Source: Gracilaria vermiculophylla (taxonomy: Eukaryota > Rhodophyta > Florideophyceae > Gracilariales > Gracilariaceae). From it: a DNA stretch of 64,000 bases. The notes under the pieces are model-generated. The model did not search any database. It saw nothing but the letters and a program-made list of their open reading frames with translations, and had not been told where the DNA came from. Within the stretch, counting starts at the first letter, position 1; every line of letters begins with the position of its first letter. This document shows positions 19,321-28,857 of the stretch, in pieces. A program made the translations under genes and the position numbers. The stretch spans positions 1,204,153-1,268,152 of the forward strand of contig JAHNZQ020000004.1 in the NCBI GenBank assembly GCA_019155205.2. Reading direction: 5' to 3'.

Positions 19321-20415
19321 GCGAGGGGGTTTGTGGTTGGGCGGATGCACGTCGGCTACGAGAGAGCGCAGTGGCGGATTGCGCGGGCGACGGATGAGAG
19401 CATTGACCGTTGCAAGCAGGGCGGTGGCAGCCGACACGCGCGCGCCGAACGGCACTGCGACGCGGCGGCGCGGCGGCGCACCCGGCGCGCGTGCCGCGTG
19501 CGTGCCACACGCGCCGCACGCGTCTCACGCATGGCGCGCCGCCTGAGCGCCGCCTTCGCGCCGCCTTCACGCTGCCGCGCGCCGCCGAGCCACTCCGCGC
19601 TCCACGTGTCAACACTGTACACGGCGCGTGGCGCTCCCGCCCTTTTTCGCGCCGCAACGGCTGCATTTTTCCCCACAGCGGACCGTTTGGACACCGCGCG
19701 CGCGCCCGAAACGGACCACTCATCCGCCGTCAGCGGCGCACGCCGCGCGCGCTGGCCGCGCTGGCGGCCCTGTCGCGCGTGGCGCCGCTGTACGCGCTGT
19801 GCACGCATGCGCGCTGGCCGCGTGGCGCGCGCCGCACCCCCGTCGCTGCCGGCTCGTAGCTCGCGTTGCCCACGCGTGCACTCTTCCACCGCCCGCGCGC
19901 AACGCAGTCCACTGCGTCTCCGACGCCTCAACGTTGAGCCGTATCAACTTTTTGTATAACAGCCGCCTCTGTCGTTGTTTCCGCACGTGCGAGGCGTTTG
20001 CCGCGCCGCGAGTGCCTCTGCGAGAGCCACACAAGCGACTCCCCTCCTCTTCAATTTTGAAAACCGCCGCGAGAACCCCCCCCCCCCCCGCGACGCCCCC
20101 GCATGCCTTCTTCACCGCCTTACACAACGGCCCTCAGCCCGCCACCCCTAAGTGCACGTACATTTCTAACATTAGATTAATCACATCTCTCGCGTCGTCC
20201 GCCACCTCGCGCGCTACCGATCTCCGTCCACCATTTAACTTATTCCTACATTCACATTGCCGCTCTCTTCGCCGCCGGCGACCGCATCCCCAAGCCCCAT
20301 ACATACCGTGCCACTCGCGTTCGGGCTTCCGCGCTTCGTTGCTCTCCACGTCTCTCAGTCCCTCGGTTCCTCGTCCCCTTACGTCGCTCGGATGCGCACG
20401 TCGCCACATGCCGTC

Positions 20416-20466
20416 GCTGCAGCAGGAACGCCGCTGCAGCAGGAACGCCACTGCAGCAGGAACGCC
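20416..20466 (+). repeat. 17-bp tandem repeat, three copies
   Basis: Unit GCTGCAGCAGGAACGCC; the third copy has A as its first base. It lies in noncoding DNA between the cyclin and hemerythrin-like genes. Confidence 0.9.
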
Positions 20467-20719
20467 GCCTCCGACCGCCGCCAATTCTTCCAACCCACCC
20501 GCCTCGCTGCCACCTGCGAGCCGGCGCCACCCAGCGCCCGCCAACTCGCCACATCGCCACCTTCCCAAAAAGTCCACATACGTCACACACGTGTATGCAT
20601 GCCAGCCCGTCTGCGCACCACGTCTGCCTGACGGTTCGATGTGGGCGAATTCGGTGCGCGCGACCGTTATAGCGCCACTTTTGCTTCCCTGCCGTCGCCC
20701 GAACGCAAGCTTTGTCGTT

Positions 20720-20740
20720 AACAACAACAACGACAACAAC
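20720..20740 (+). repeat. CAA-rich stretch before a start codon
   Basis: AACAACAACAACGACAACAAC-type sequence ending 37 bases before the ATG at 20778, so probably in the 5' leader. Similar CAA runs lie at 33159-33192 and 36092-36110. Confidence 0.7.
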
Positions 20741-20777
20741 ATTATTTACCGCCGTCACCTTCATCACCGCCTTGCTC

Positions 20778-21869
20778 ATGGCCGCCGCCTCCTCGCAACC
20801 GACTTTCCCGCCAATCCAGCTGCACTGCGCGTCCGCGCCGGACATGGCGCTGTCGCCGGACGCTGAGATGGAACGTGCCAAAGTGGTCATGTCGTCCTCG
20901 CCGCGGATGCCGGCCGTGGGCTACTTTGGGGCGCGGTACGGCCACAAGTGGTACGCTGACATTGTGGCGCTTCCGCACAACGCGGTGCGCCGGCAGTTGT
21001 GCGACGCGTTCGTCATTGCAAACGCGTTGGGTAAGTTGCAACTGGACGTTGCCGACGCCGACCTTGCCAGAGTGTACGCCTGGCTGGGCACGCTGGAGGC
21101 GTTTGTGCGCGCCGTGTTCAGCGCCGAAGCGCGCTTTGTGTTCCCCCTGCTGGACGCCAACGTGCACAAGGCCAGCTCCCCGGACGGCAAGCCCGTGTAC
21201 CTGCCCGAGCTTATCTCCGTGCGCGGACGGGTGAATGCGCAGCAGCGCATTTTGGAACTGCTGGCCAAGGCCAGGAAGACGAGGGATGTGGCCACCGGCG
21301 AGACGGTTGCGAAAATCAATGCGTTGCGGTACGCACTGGATCAATTTGGGGCCAATATGTTGGACTACTTTTCTGCAATTGAGCGCTTTGCGCCCAAGGT
21401 GTTCAAGAGTACGTTGCGCAACGGACAGCGTCAGCAGATCAAGGTGGAGAACAAGATGTTTGAGTTTGTGCACCGGCATGAACAGGGATCCATGCTGGCT
21501 GCTTTGCTAATGCAATGCATTGAGAGTCGCGCCACGCGGCAGCAATTTGTGGAACGCAACTTGAAGAAGAGACAGCGGGCGCAGTTCATGGTGGATGTGA
21601 AGAGGGTTGAGAACACACACATGAGAGTGGCTGCTGCATTCGACGAGGCTGCTTCGCGGTATGAGAAGCGATTTAACGTGAACAAGTTCCTGCAACACTA
21701 CGATGCGCAGGGAGATAATAAGATTACGTTGGCCATGCTGGGCGAGAACGACATCAATGCCGAGAGCGCGGAGGTGATGGTGGAGAACAAGGCGCGCGTA
21801 GAAGACGAGGACTCGTCGCGGGGTGTGGCGTTAGATGACGATGTTGTGGAGGTTTACACGGAGGGGTGA
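20778..21869 (+). CDS. Hemerythrin-like four-helix protein, ligands degenerate
   Basis: A 363-residue soluble helical protein. Residues about 50-130 (WYADIVALPHNAVRRQL, then FVRAVFSAEARFVFPLLD) follow the pattern of an HHE/hemerythrin-like domain, where the second helix normally reads H-x-x-x-E-E-x-x-x-F-P. Here the iron-binding His and Glu are mostly replaced (SAEARFVFP). A second helical hairpin (YFSAIERFAPKVFKS, then KMFEFVHRHEQGSML) at about 205-255 could complete the bundle. The tail is acidic. A non-metal, perhaps scaffold or sensor role is likely, but the function is not known. The frame is open upstream of 20778; I chose the first ATG. The codon use is GC-rich but less so than its neighbours. 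Confidence 0.65.
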   Translation: MAAASSQPTFPPIQLHCASAPDMALSPDAEMERAKVVMSSSPRMPAVGYFGARYGHKWYADIVALPHNAVRRQLCDAFVIANALGKLQLDVADADLARVYAWLGTLEAFVRAVFSAEARFVFPLLDANVHKASSPDGKPVYLPELISVRGRVNAQQRILELLAKARKTRDVATGETVAKINALRYALDQFGANMLDYFSAIERFAPKVFKSTLRNGQRQQIKVENKMFEFVHRHEQGSMLAALLMQCIESRATRQQFVERNLKKRQRAQFMVDVKRVENTHMRVAAAFDEAASRYEKRFNVNKFLQHYDAQGDNKITLAMLGENDINAESAEVMVENKARVEDEDSSRGVALDDDVVEVYTEG

Positions 21870-23229
21870 GGTAGGCGCGCTAGCGGCCATTGTGTTGTGG
21901 TGCAGCTGTTGTTTGTGTGTTAAGAATGCGGTAGCAGAGCAGGATCTGTTTTATTTTTTTTTCGCAAGGACATGCTGTGGCAGACGAGATGTAGGTAGGC
22001 ACTGCGATTGTGTGGGAGTGATTTGTACAGAGGCGTTGGGGGTGTATGTTACTTTTTTAATGCGTCATGCCGACAGGGTGCTGCTGGTTGATGGTCGCCG
22101 CTGGTCCGTTCTTCATTTCGTGTTTGCTGTCGAGAACTGTGCTTTTCGGATCGGCGGCCGCTTTTTTTTCTTTTTTTTTTTCTTCTTTTTTCTTTTTTAT
22201 ATTTAAGTTTTGGTTGTGGTCCTTTTTTGTTGTTGCACAGACGCAGTGTGTGTTTGGCGGGTGGAACCGTGCGCCATTTGCATGTGTTTGCCGTAAAACC
22301 GGTACCTTTCGGGCTGGGCGTTGGCGCTCGCGCCGTAACCTCTCGTGGCAGTCGCTCTGTTGCAGTCTGCTGCGCACCGAGCACACGTGCGATGTGGAGC
22401 ACGCGGTAGCGTACGCGAAACGTAGCCGCGGCCACTGGCTCGCATCGCGCTGTCCCGTCGCAAAGCTGTGGCGCTCGCCAATTGCGCGCGCCACCGCCGG
22501 TCTTTGCGAGTTTGGCCGCGCTCCAGCTTCGCCGCGTGCTGTCGGCGACGCGCGGAGCAGTTGCGCCGCGCCCAACCCACGGCCGTGCGCCAACGCCTTC
22601 GGCACGGCCCCCGCGTGCAACCGCGCCCCCGCCTCCGCCATGCGCGCGCACGCACGACGGCGCGGCCCGCGCACCGCGCCGCCACACATGAAAATACGCG
22701 CCGCCGCACGCACATATCGACACCCAAATTCGCGCCCGCGCCACCCGCCCAGCTTCCGTGCCACAGCGCAGTGGAGTTTGATTGCGCGCGGCTGGCGGGC
22801 CCGCTTCCGCCCCGCCCCGCCGCTCCGCCGCCCCGCCGCCGCGCAAGCTGGCGTGCCCGCGCTCAGCGCTCAGCCTCGCGCCACCCCCGCTGCGCCCCCC
22901 TCGCCCCGCCCAACATGCGCGCGCTTCCGTATTGTGTCAAGCGCGTAGAGAGCCGACCGATACGTTTACGCTGCGCTGCCCTGCGTATCGATACGTCATG
23001 GCGCTTTACATCATTGCCCTTGTTCGCGCTCTACCATTACCCAAACTGCACCTGTTCCGCAAAGCCATATCACATTTACACCCAATGCTGCCGCGAATGC
23101 CTGCCGTATATTATCGCGTTTATGCGGACCATAACTCTACTCTACAACAATACTAGCTAGCGTCGCTACAAGTTAATAATATCTATTTAAACACCATGTA
23201 TGCGTGCCTTGTGTCATACACTCCACCTT
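21870..23229. other. Convergent intergenic region with poly-T tract
   Basis: About 1.36 kb between two convergent genes. A T-rich tract of about 50 bases lies at 22159-22204. The rest includes a GC-rich area with chance open frames but no family signal. Confidence 0.45.
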
Positions 23230-25191
23230 TTACATAGCAATGCTGTCTTCATCATTGTCCTCTACTAAATGGGCGCATTCAAACCTGCTCACCATCTCGT
23301 GGAACATCTTCACACTTTCCTTGTAAATAGCCAAGTCCACCTGCTCCACCCGTTTAAACTCGTTTCGTTGCTGCTCGGACATTTTGTCCCAAACAATCTT
23401 CGCCGTCAGCGAGTATGATCCGCTGTTCATGCGCTCGCGAGGCTTGTCGATTAGCTCAAGCCCGTCCAGGTTTTGCAACCCGTGCGCCTTGCTGAACGCC
23501 GCCACAGACTTTTTCAGCATGCACAGAGACGCCTTCTCCTGCGCCTGCAGCCCAATGAACACAAAGTTTCGCCGCAGTCGCACAATGGACTTGAAAACCA
23601 TCTCGCCGGCCTGCTGCTCCGCGATCTCGAACCTGTGCCGGCGGAAGCCGCTGAACCCGTCCGAGCACAGGCGGCTGGCGTAGTAGTTGGGGCCGGCGTC
23701 GCGCACCAGCGGCGAGTCGGGCATTTTGCTCCCGAGCACGAACGACAGCAGCTCGGGCAGCGCCACCGACTGCTCCTTTTTGCCCGCGTTGCGCACGAAA
23801 AAGTGGTAGAAGAACGAGATCTTGCGGTGCAGGGGGTGTCGCATGACGGTGAAGTAGCGCAGGTCGCGCGTGGGCAGCCAGAACTCGGCGCCCTTCTCCC
23901 AGTACTGGTGGCCGAGGATGAGGTCAATGTTGTCGCGCTGCTGCTGCGCCAGCTGCTCCATCGTAGCCCAGTCGCACGACCACTCCGCCTCGGTGCCCAG
24001 CGCCGGGCGCGCCGGGCCGGAGTTGTGGCACGTATCCATGATGTCGATGTGCTGCCCGTCGCCGTTTGTCTTGTGCTCGAGGCTGAAAAAGTCAAACAGC
24101 CGTTCCTTGAACGACACGCCGCCGGTCTTGTGCAGGTGGAAGTAGTTCAGCGCCGTCGTGGCGTCGAACGTGGAGAAGTCCGCCGGGTTGCGCGTGTTTT
24201 CGCTGCTCAGCCGCGCCTCCCGGGCGGCGTTCTGGATGGAGATTGGCGTGGATTGCGGCGGTTGCGGCGGTTGCGGCGGTTGCTGCTTTTGCTGCGTGCT
24301 GTTGTTTTGTTCATCACTTTGCTTTGGCTCGTTGGCGGCGGATTGGAGCGCGTTGTCGGTCGGCGGTTGCGGTGCATCGGCTTGCGCGGGCTGTTGCTGC
24401 GCCGGTTGATGCTGATCGGGCTGTTGCCGATCGGGTTGTTGCTGATCGGGCTCTTGCTGATCGAGCTCTTGTTGCGCGGGCTCTTGTTGCGTGGGTTCTT
24501 CTTGAGCGGGCTGTTGCTGCGCGAGCTCTTGCTGTGCGGACTCTTGCTGCGCGGGCTCTTGTTGCGCGGGCTCTTGTTGCTCGGGCTCTTGTTGCGCAGG
24601 CTCTTGTTGCGCGGGCTCTTGTTGCGCGGGTGGCAGATGCTCAGGTTGGTGCTGCGCGGCCCCTTGCTGCGCGGGGCCTTCCTGTTGCGCGGCGCTTTGC
24701 TGAGACTGTTGCTCCGAGATGGAGTTGGTTTGCTGTGCGTCGGAGGGCAATGGAGCCGGTTGGGCAGGCTGATCCAGCCGGGCGGTTGGATCTATCTGTG
24801 AAGGCGGGTGCGAAGAAAGAGATTGAGAAGGTCTCGGAAGCGGTTGTGGCGAAGGCTGGGCGGGAGCCTCGGACTGCGGGTCGATGGCTTGGCGCAGGGC
24901 CAGGGCAGAGCGGGGCTCAACGGTTGAAGAAGGCGAGAGATTAACGAGATTCCACGTGGACGGAACAGAGGAGCTGTGCAGAACATCGAGCATGAAAAAC
25001 GAAAAGGCGACGAACATGAGGAGGGTGGCGGAGCGAACGGCGCTGCCTAGCGGGCAGAAGAGGCGGGAAACGTGTTTTTGGCGGCGGTGAGAGACAACGA
25101 GGGGCGGCGGGTATAACGGTAACGACAGAAGATTCCTGGAGCGCGAATGGCTGTGAAGGACTGCGGCGGGGCGATGGGCTGCACTTCTCAT
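23230..25191 (-). CDS. Golgi-type carbohydrate sulfotransferase with Gln/Pro-rich stalk
   Basis: A 653-residue type II membrane protein: a basic N-terminus, a membrane anchor at about 54-71 (SATLLMFVAFSFFMLDV), a stalk and a lumenal catalytic domain. The stalk (about 90-330) includes a run of QQEPAQQEPA-type five-residue repeats at about 184-257. The catalytic part begins near residue 340. YFHLHKTGG at about 349-357 is the 5'-phosphosulfate loop binding PAPS, and VMRHPLHRKISFF near 449-461 is the 3'-phosphate motif with conserved Arg and Ser. This matches the Sulfotransfer_2-like group (heparan or chondroitin sulfotransferases). In a red alga the acceptor may be a sulfated galactan of the wall or mucilage (inference). 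The open frame continues upstream, but this ATG gives the anchor a normal position. Confidence 0.85.
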   Translation of the reverse strand: MRSAAHRPAAVLHSHSRSRNLLSLPLYPPPLVVSHRRQKHVSRLFCPLGSAVRSATLLMFVAFSFFMLDVLHSSSVPSTWNLVNLSPSSTVEPRSALALRQAIDPQSEAPAQPSPQPLPRPSQSLSSHPPSQIDPTARLDQPAQPAPLPSDAQQTNSISEQQSQQSAAQQEGPAQQGAAQHQPEHLPPAQQEPAQQEPAQQEPEQQEPAQQEPAQQESAQQELAQQQPAQEEPTQQEPAQQELDQQEPDQQQPDRQQPDQHQPAQQQPAQADAPQPPTDNALQSAANEPKQSDEQNNSTQQKQQPPQPPQPPQSTPISIQNAAREARLSSENTRNPADFSTFDATTALNYFHLHKTGGVSFKERLFDFFSLEHKTNGDGQHIDIMDTCHNSGPARPALGTEAEWSCDWATMEQLAQQQRDNIDLILGHQYWEKGAEFWLPTRDLRYFTVMRHPLHRKISFFYHFFVRNAGKKEQSVALPELLSFVLGSKMPDSPLVRDAGPNYYASRLCSDGFSGFRRHRFEIAEQQAGEMVFKSIVRLRRNFVFIGLQAQEKASLCMLKKSVAAFSKAHGLQNLDGLELIDKPRERMNSGSYSLTAKIVWDKMSEQQRNEFKRVEQVDLAIYKESVKMFHEMVSRFECAHLVEDNDEDSIAM

Positions 25192-25568
25192 GGCGATGGG
25201 GGGGAAAAGGGGTGCGTGCGAAGCGGAGGCGCGAAAGAGTAGCGGAGGGTGGAGTGCAGAGGGGAGGAAGGGTGTAGGAATGGTGAGGGAGCGCGAGGTC
25301 GTGCGAAGGGAGCGTGAAATAGGTGTGCGTTCGGGAAGCGGGTGGGGCGGTTTTGACGGCGATGGTTCGACAGATGCGCAAGGGCGGCGGCACGCGCAGC
25401 GCACGCGGCTCGTGGCGCGCACTGATCACGGGGCGCGGCTTTACAGCGGCTGACGTCGCCCCATTGGCGCGGTTTCATAAACGCGTGCAGAAATGAAAGT
25501 TTCCAAAGAGAGCGCGCACCGGCTCTGGCGCATGACGCGCCGCGCGCGCCACGCGTCACATGTAAACA
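25192..25568. promoter_or_regulatory. Upstream region of the sulfotransferase gene
   Basis: Contains a CRE-like TGACGTC at 25451-25457 and an inverted CCAAT box (ATTGG) at 25463-25467, about 270 bases before the sulfotransferase ATG. Functional status is inferred from sequence only. Confidence 0.35.
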
Positions 25569-27668
25569 TTACGCAGACGAATCGTCGCCGCCGCTGAGCA
25601 GCAGCAGCGCGCCGCGCGCCGCCGCCGCGCGGCCGTCGCCGTCGCCGCCACCGCCGCCGCCACCGCCGCCGCCGCCGAGCGCGAGCGCGCTGATGTCCGC
25701 GGCGCGCCGCCACTCTTCGCGGAGCAGCGCGCCGTCGCAGCGCACGCGCACGCGCAGCGGCGCGTCGTCGGCCAGCCGCAGCCGCGCGCCGCGCGGCGCG
25801 CGCGGCAGCGCGCGCAGGTTGACGCGCCACCGCCGCGCCGCGCATGGCGCGCGCGCCGCCGCGCAGCGCCCCGGCCGCTCCGCCACCGCCGGCGCGTCCG
25901 ACGCGTGCAGCCGCACAACGGCGGTCGCCGTGCGGCAGCGCGCCGCCCCGCCGGCGCGCCGCACCATCGCGGCCGCCACCGCGCCGCCCAGCCGCTCCTC
26001 CAGCGCGCGCACCGCCGCCTGCAGCCGCGCGCGCGACGCCGCTGCCGCCGCCGCCGCGCGCTGCGCGTGCCAGTCACCGGCCGCCGCGCTTGCGGGCAGC
26101 GCCGGCGCGTTTCGCACGTCTCCAGCCGGCGCCACCCGTTGCGCCGCGCGCTGCGCGTGGAACTCGCTAGCAGGACGCCTTGCACGCAGTGATAGCGTGT
26201 CCTGCTCTCTGCCAGATGCCTTCATCGTCCCTGTGTAGCGCTGCGCGTGCCAATCACCTTCAGGTGGCCTTGTGGGCGGTGGCGGCGCGTCTCGTCCGCC
26301 GCCGAGCGCTTCCATCTGGCCTACGGCGCGTTGCACGTTCAAGTCGCTCGCTGATAGTTCTGTGGGCGGCCGCGGCGCGTTCCTCTCTCCGCCAGCATTA
26401 TTCATCTGCATTGTAGCGCGCCGCGCGCCCCAATGACCGGCCGATGTTCTTGTGGGCGGTTGTGGCGCGTCTTGCCCGCTGCTGGGCGGATACACCTGCG
26501 CTGGGACACGCTGCGCGTTCCAATCACTTGCAGATGGTCTTGTGAGCGGTGGCAGGGCGTCGTGCATGCCGCCAGGCAGTTCTACCCGCCTTTTGGCGTG
26601 CTGAACACTCAAATCAGTAACAGATGGATTTGTGGGCGGCAATGGCGCGTCTTGCTCACCACCAGGCGGCTTCGTCTGCCTTGTAGTGTGCTGCACACTC
26701 AAACCATTGGCAGATGGACTTGTGGGCGGCGGTGGCGCTTCTTGCTCACCACCAGGCGGCTTCGTCTGCTTTGCGTCGTGCTGCATTCTCAAATCATTGG
26801 CAGATGGACTTGTGGGCGGCGGTGGCGCGTCTTGCTCGCCACCAGGCGGCTTCGTCTGCTTTGCGTCGTGCTGCATTCTCAAATCATTGGCAGATGGACT
26901 TATGGGAGGCGATGGGGCGTTTTGCTCGCCACCAGGTGGCTTTGTCTGCCTTTTGGCGTGCTGCCCGCTCGAATCACCTGCAGATGAACTTGCGGGCGGC
27001 GGCGGCGCGTCCTGCTCACCGCCGCGAGGATCCGCGACGAGCTGCGCGCTTCGGTCGCTCAGAGACGGCCTTGCGCGTGGTGGCGGCGGCAGCGGCGGCG
27101 GCGGCGGTGGCGGCGGCGCGGGCGCGCGTGCTTCGCCGCGCGCATTTGTCAGGCGTGCTGCGCGCTGCGCATGTTTGTGGGCGCTCGCGCGCGGCGGCGG
27201 GCGCGGCGGCGGGGGGCGCGGCGGCGGGGGGGGCGGCGGCGGGGCGGGCGGTGCGGGCAGGCGCGCGTGGCGCGCGGAGGCGGCGAGGTCGCGCGCCAGG
27301 CGGCCGCGCACGCGCGCGGCAAACGCCCACTGCTGGGTGCGGTCGACCATCTCGACGACGCGCGTGACGGCGATGGGCAGCGCGAGCGGCACGCACAGCA
27401 CGAGCGCGACGGCGGCCAAGTAGCGCGCGCGCGCGCGCAGCGCGGCGGCGGCGGCGGCGGAGCGCGGGGGACGGGAGGCGGAGCGGGCGGAGCGGGCGGA
27501 GCGGGCGGAGAAGGCGGGGTGCGACGACGACGCGGAGGGCGCGCGCGGCGGCGGCGGCGGCGGCGGGGGGAAGAGGAGGGCGGAGGTGTTGCGGCTGAGG
27601 ATCTCGAGGGGGGCGAGGGCGCGCGGCAGCGAGGCGCTCCTCTTCGGGTCTCCAAAGTGCAGCTTCAT
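25569..27668 (-). CDS. Single-pass membrane protein with eleven 30-residue repeats
   Basis: A 699-residue protein of unknown family. Residues 1-80 are basic and Pro/Ala-rich, with one membrane segment at about 84-108 (YLAAVALVLCVPLALPIAV). Pro-rich stretches follow. Residues about 205-535 are about eleven tandem 30-residue repeats with core KPPGGEQDAPPPPTSPSAN. The central copies are nearly identical and copies toward either end diverge. The C-terminal 165 residues are a non-repeated Arg/Ala-rich domain with a few Cys, ending in a poly-Gly run. The repeat region suggests an extended, Pro-rich stalk, as in cell-wall-linked proteins (inference). The ATG at 27668 is the first that precedes the membrane segment; longer upstream frames are GC artefacts. 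Confidence 0.65.
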   Translation of the reverse strand: MKLHFGDPKRSASLPRALAPLEILSRNTSALLFPPPPPPPPRAPSASSSHPAFSARSARSARSASRPPRSAAAAAALRARARYLAAVALVLCVPLALPIAVTRVVEMVDRTQQWAFAARVRGRLARDLAASARHARLPAPPAPPPPPPPPRPPPPRPPPRASAHKHAQRAARLTNARGEARAPAPPPPPPPPLPPPPRARPSLSDRSAQLVADPRGGEQDAPPPPASSSAGDSSGQHAKRQTKPPGGEQNAPSPPISPSANDLRMQHDAKQTKPPGGEQDAPPPPTSPSANDLRMQHDAKQTKPPGGEQEAPPPPTSPSANGLSVQHTTRQTKPPGGEQDAPLPPTNPSVTDLSVQHAKRRVELPGGMHDALPPLTRPSASDWNAQRVPAQVYPPSSGQDAPQPPTRTSAGHWGARRATMQMNNAGGERNAPRPPTELSASDLNVQRAVGQMEALGGGRDAPPPPTRPPEGDWHAQRYTGTMKASGREQDTLSLRARRPASEFHAQRAAQRVAPAGDVRNAPALPASAAAGDWHAQRAAAAAAASRARLQAAVRALEERLGGAVAAAMVRRAGGAARCRTATAVVRLHASDAPAVAERPGRCAAARAPCAARRWRVNLRALPRAPRGARLRLADDAPLRVRVRCDGALLREEWRRAADISALALGGGGGGGGGGGDGDGRAAAARGALLLLSGGDDSSA
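26080..27060 (-). repeat. 90-bp coding minisatellite
   Basis: In-frame tandem 90-bp units inside the membrane-protein gene. Starts near 26700, 26790 and 26880 are almost identical; units on both flanks are increasingly diverged. This suggests unequal crossing-over or slippage active in the middle of the array. Confidence 0.88.
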
Positions 27669-28095
27669 GGCGCGGGGGGGGGGAAGGGGCGCTGAGCGCC
27701 GGCGGGGGCGGGGGCGGGGGCGCGGGTGGGGGGGTGGGTGGGGAAGCGGTGCGGTGGGGGGCGATGATGAGCACGCGTGGGCGCGACACTGTCGGGCGCG
27801 CGCGGAAGGGGGGGGGGGGCGATGAATTGGAACAGTGAGCGGCGCGGCGCCACTGAATTGGTGCATCGGCACACACGTGTGCGACGCGCGCGCGCCACGC
27901 GGCGAGCTCAAAATAGCAAAGGAGAGAGAAACACAGACGTTTATTGGAGGTGTGCAAAGGGGGGGAGCGGGGGGTCGGTATGTGCAGGGAAGCAACACAG
28001 AGGAGGGCGGCGGTGGCGCCTCACACGGCACGCGGCACGGGCGCGGCAACGACAACAACGGCGCGGCGCGCGAGCGGCTCGGGCGCAGCGGCGCC
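27669..28095. other. Intergenic region, CAP and repeat-protein genes
   Basis: About 430 bases, GC-rich with G runs near 27674-27760 next to the start of the repeat-protein gene. No gene seen. Confidence 0.45.
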
Positions 28096-28857
28096 TTACA
28101 TGCGGCGCGAGTCGGGCGCCGACATGGGCATGGAGCCGGGGGCGTTGACGGCGGCATCCGGCGGGGTGGCTTCAAAAGTGACGTCGGTGTTGATGTCGGA
28201 GGACCTGTGCGGCTGAGCGGCGGGCGCGGCAGGCGCGGCGGGCGCGGGCGCAGACGCGGGGGCGCGCGCGGGGGCGGCGGCGGGGGCGGCGGCGGGGGCG
28301 GTGCCAGCGGCGGAGCCGCCGCCCTCGTTGCCAAAGTTGTAGTTTCGGCCAAAGAGCTGGGTGCCCCACCAGCGGCCGGAGTGGTCGAAGGCAATGCCGA
28401 CGCCGCAGTGCGTGTGCGACGGCGACATCATGTTGTGAAAGTGCGGCGGGCTGTGCACCCACTGCTGGTGGGCGTCCCACGCGGGGTCGGACGAGCGCGG
28501 CGACGACATGGCGATGTTCTCAGCGGAGACGGGGAGCCAGTACGGGCCGACATAGCCGCCAAGCCCGTGCAGACTCTGGTGGCGGAAGATGTAGGTGGAG
28601 GCCATCCAGGAGGAGTGGCGCGAGCCGATGCGCGTGAGGACGCCGCTGAAGTAGAGCGGGTGCACGCCGCGCGAGGCGCGCATCTGGTTGGCGTAGCGGC
28701 AGCACCTCTGGCTGAGCGTGAACACCCACTGCTGGCGCGCGGCGACGGGCAACTGCGACGCGAGCGTCCAGTTGTGCGCGGCTGCGGATGCGGCGGCGGC
28801 GACGTGCAGCACGGCGGCGAGCACGGCGGCGGTGCGCACGGCGGCGCGGGCGGTCAT
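28096..28857 (-). CDS. Secreted CAP/SCP family protein
   Basis: A 253-residue protein with a signal peptide at 1-27 (AAVRTAAVLAAVLHVAAAASA). The CAP domain spans about residues 35-175: FTLSQRCCRYANQMRASRG, HSSWMAS, H-x-S-L-H-G, then AENIAMS, WVHSPPHFHNMMSPSHTHCG and WWGTQLFGR. The order (AENIA, W..SP.H..NMM, GVG, WW.TQ) is that of the CAP fold, closer to bacterial and plant-type members than to animal venom members. The C-terminal 75 residues are a Pro/Ala-rich linker and a Ser/Asp tail. The substrate or role of CAP proteins is generally unclear (sterol binding, wall binding and protease activity have been shown for different members). The shorter ATG is chosen because it gives the signal peptide. 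Confidence 0.87.
   Translation of the reverse strand: MTARAAVRTAAVLAAVLHVAAAASAAAHNWTLASQLPVAARQQWVFTLSQRCCRYANQMRASRGVHPLYFSGVLTRIGSRHSSWMASTYIFRHQSLHGLGGYVGPYWLPVSAENIAMSSPRSSDPAWDAHQQWVHSPPHFHNMMSPSHTHCGVGIAFDHSGRWWGTQLFGRNYNFGNEGGGSAAGTAPAAAPAAAPARAPASAPAPAAPAAPAAQPHRSSDINTDVTFEATPPDAAVNAPGSMPMSAPDSRRM

Larger units (their letters stand above)
19046..20777. other. Divergent 1.7 kb region, cyclin and hemerythrin-like genes
   Basis: Shared upstream region of two divergent genes. The part at 19100-19330 has repeated runs of G on the + strand. A 17-bp tandem triplet lies at 20416-20466 and a CAA-rich leader at 20720-20740. Long open frames here are products of high GC without family signal. 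Confidence 0.45.

Noticed and set aside
22049..22948. Overlapping frames on both strands around 22.1-22.9 kb
   Set aside because: Arg/Ala/Pro-rich in all versions, no motif, inconsistent with the codon patterns of confirmed genes.
23473..24801. 442-codon frame antisense to the sulfotransferase with Leu-rich repeats
   Set aside because: It is the mirror of the Gln/Pro-repeat coding sequence; the regular leucines come from reading CAG/CAA repeats on the other strand.
25192..25422. N-terminal extension of the sulfotransferase
   Set aside because: It adds only a low-complexity Arg/Ser/Pro stretch and moves the anchor far from the N-terminus, unlike type II Golgi enzymes.
26080..27060. Regularly spaced repeats, considered as a CRISPR array
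   Set aside because: The 90-bp units are contiguous, in frame and coding, without unique spacers; the genome is eukaryotic.
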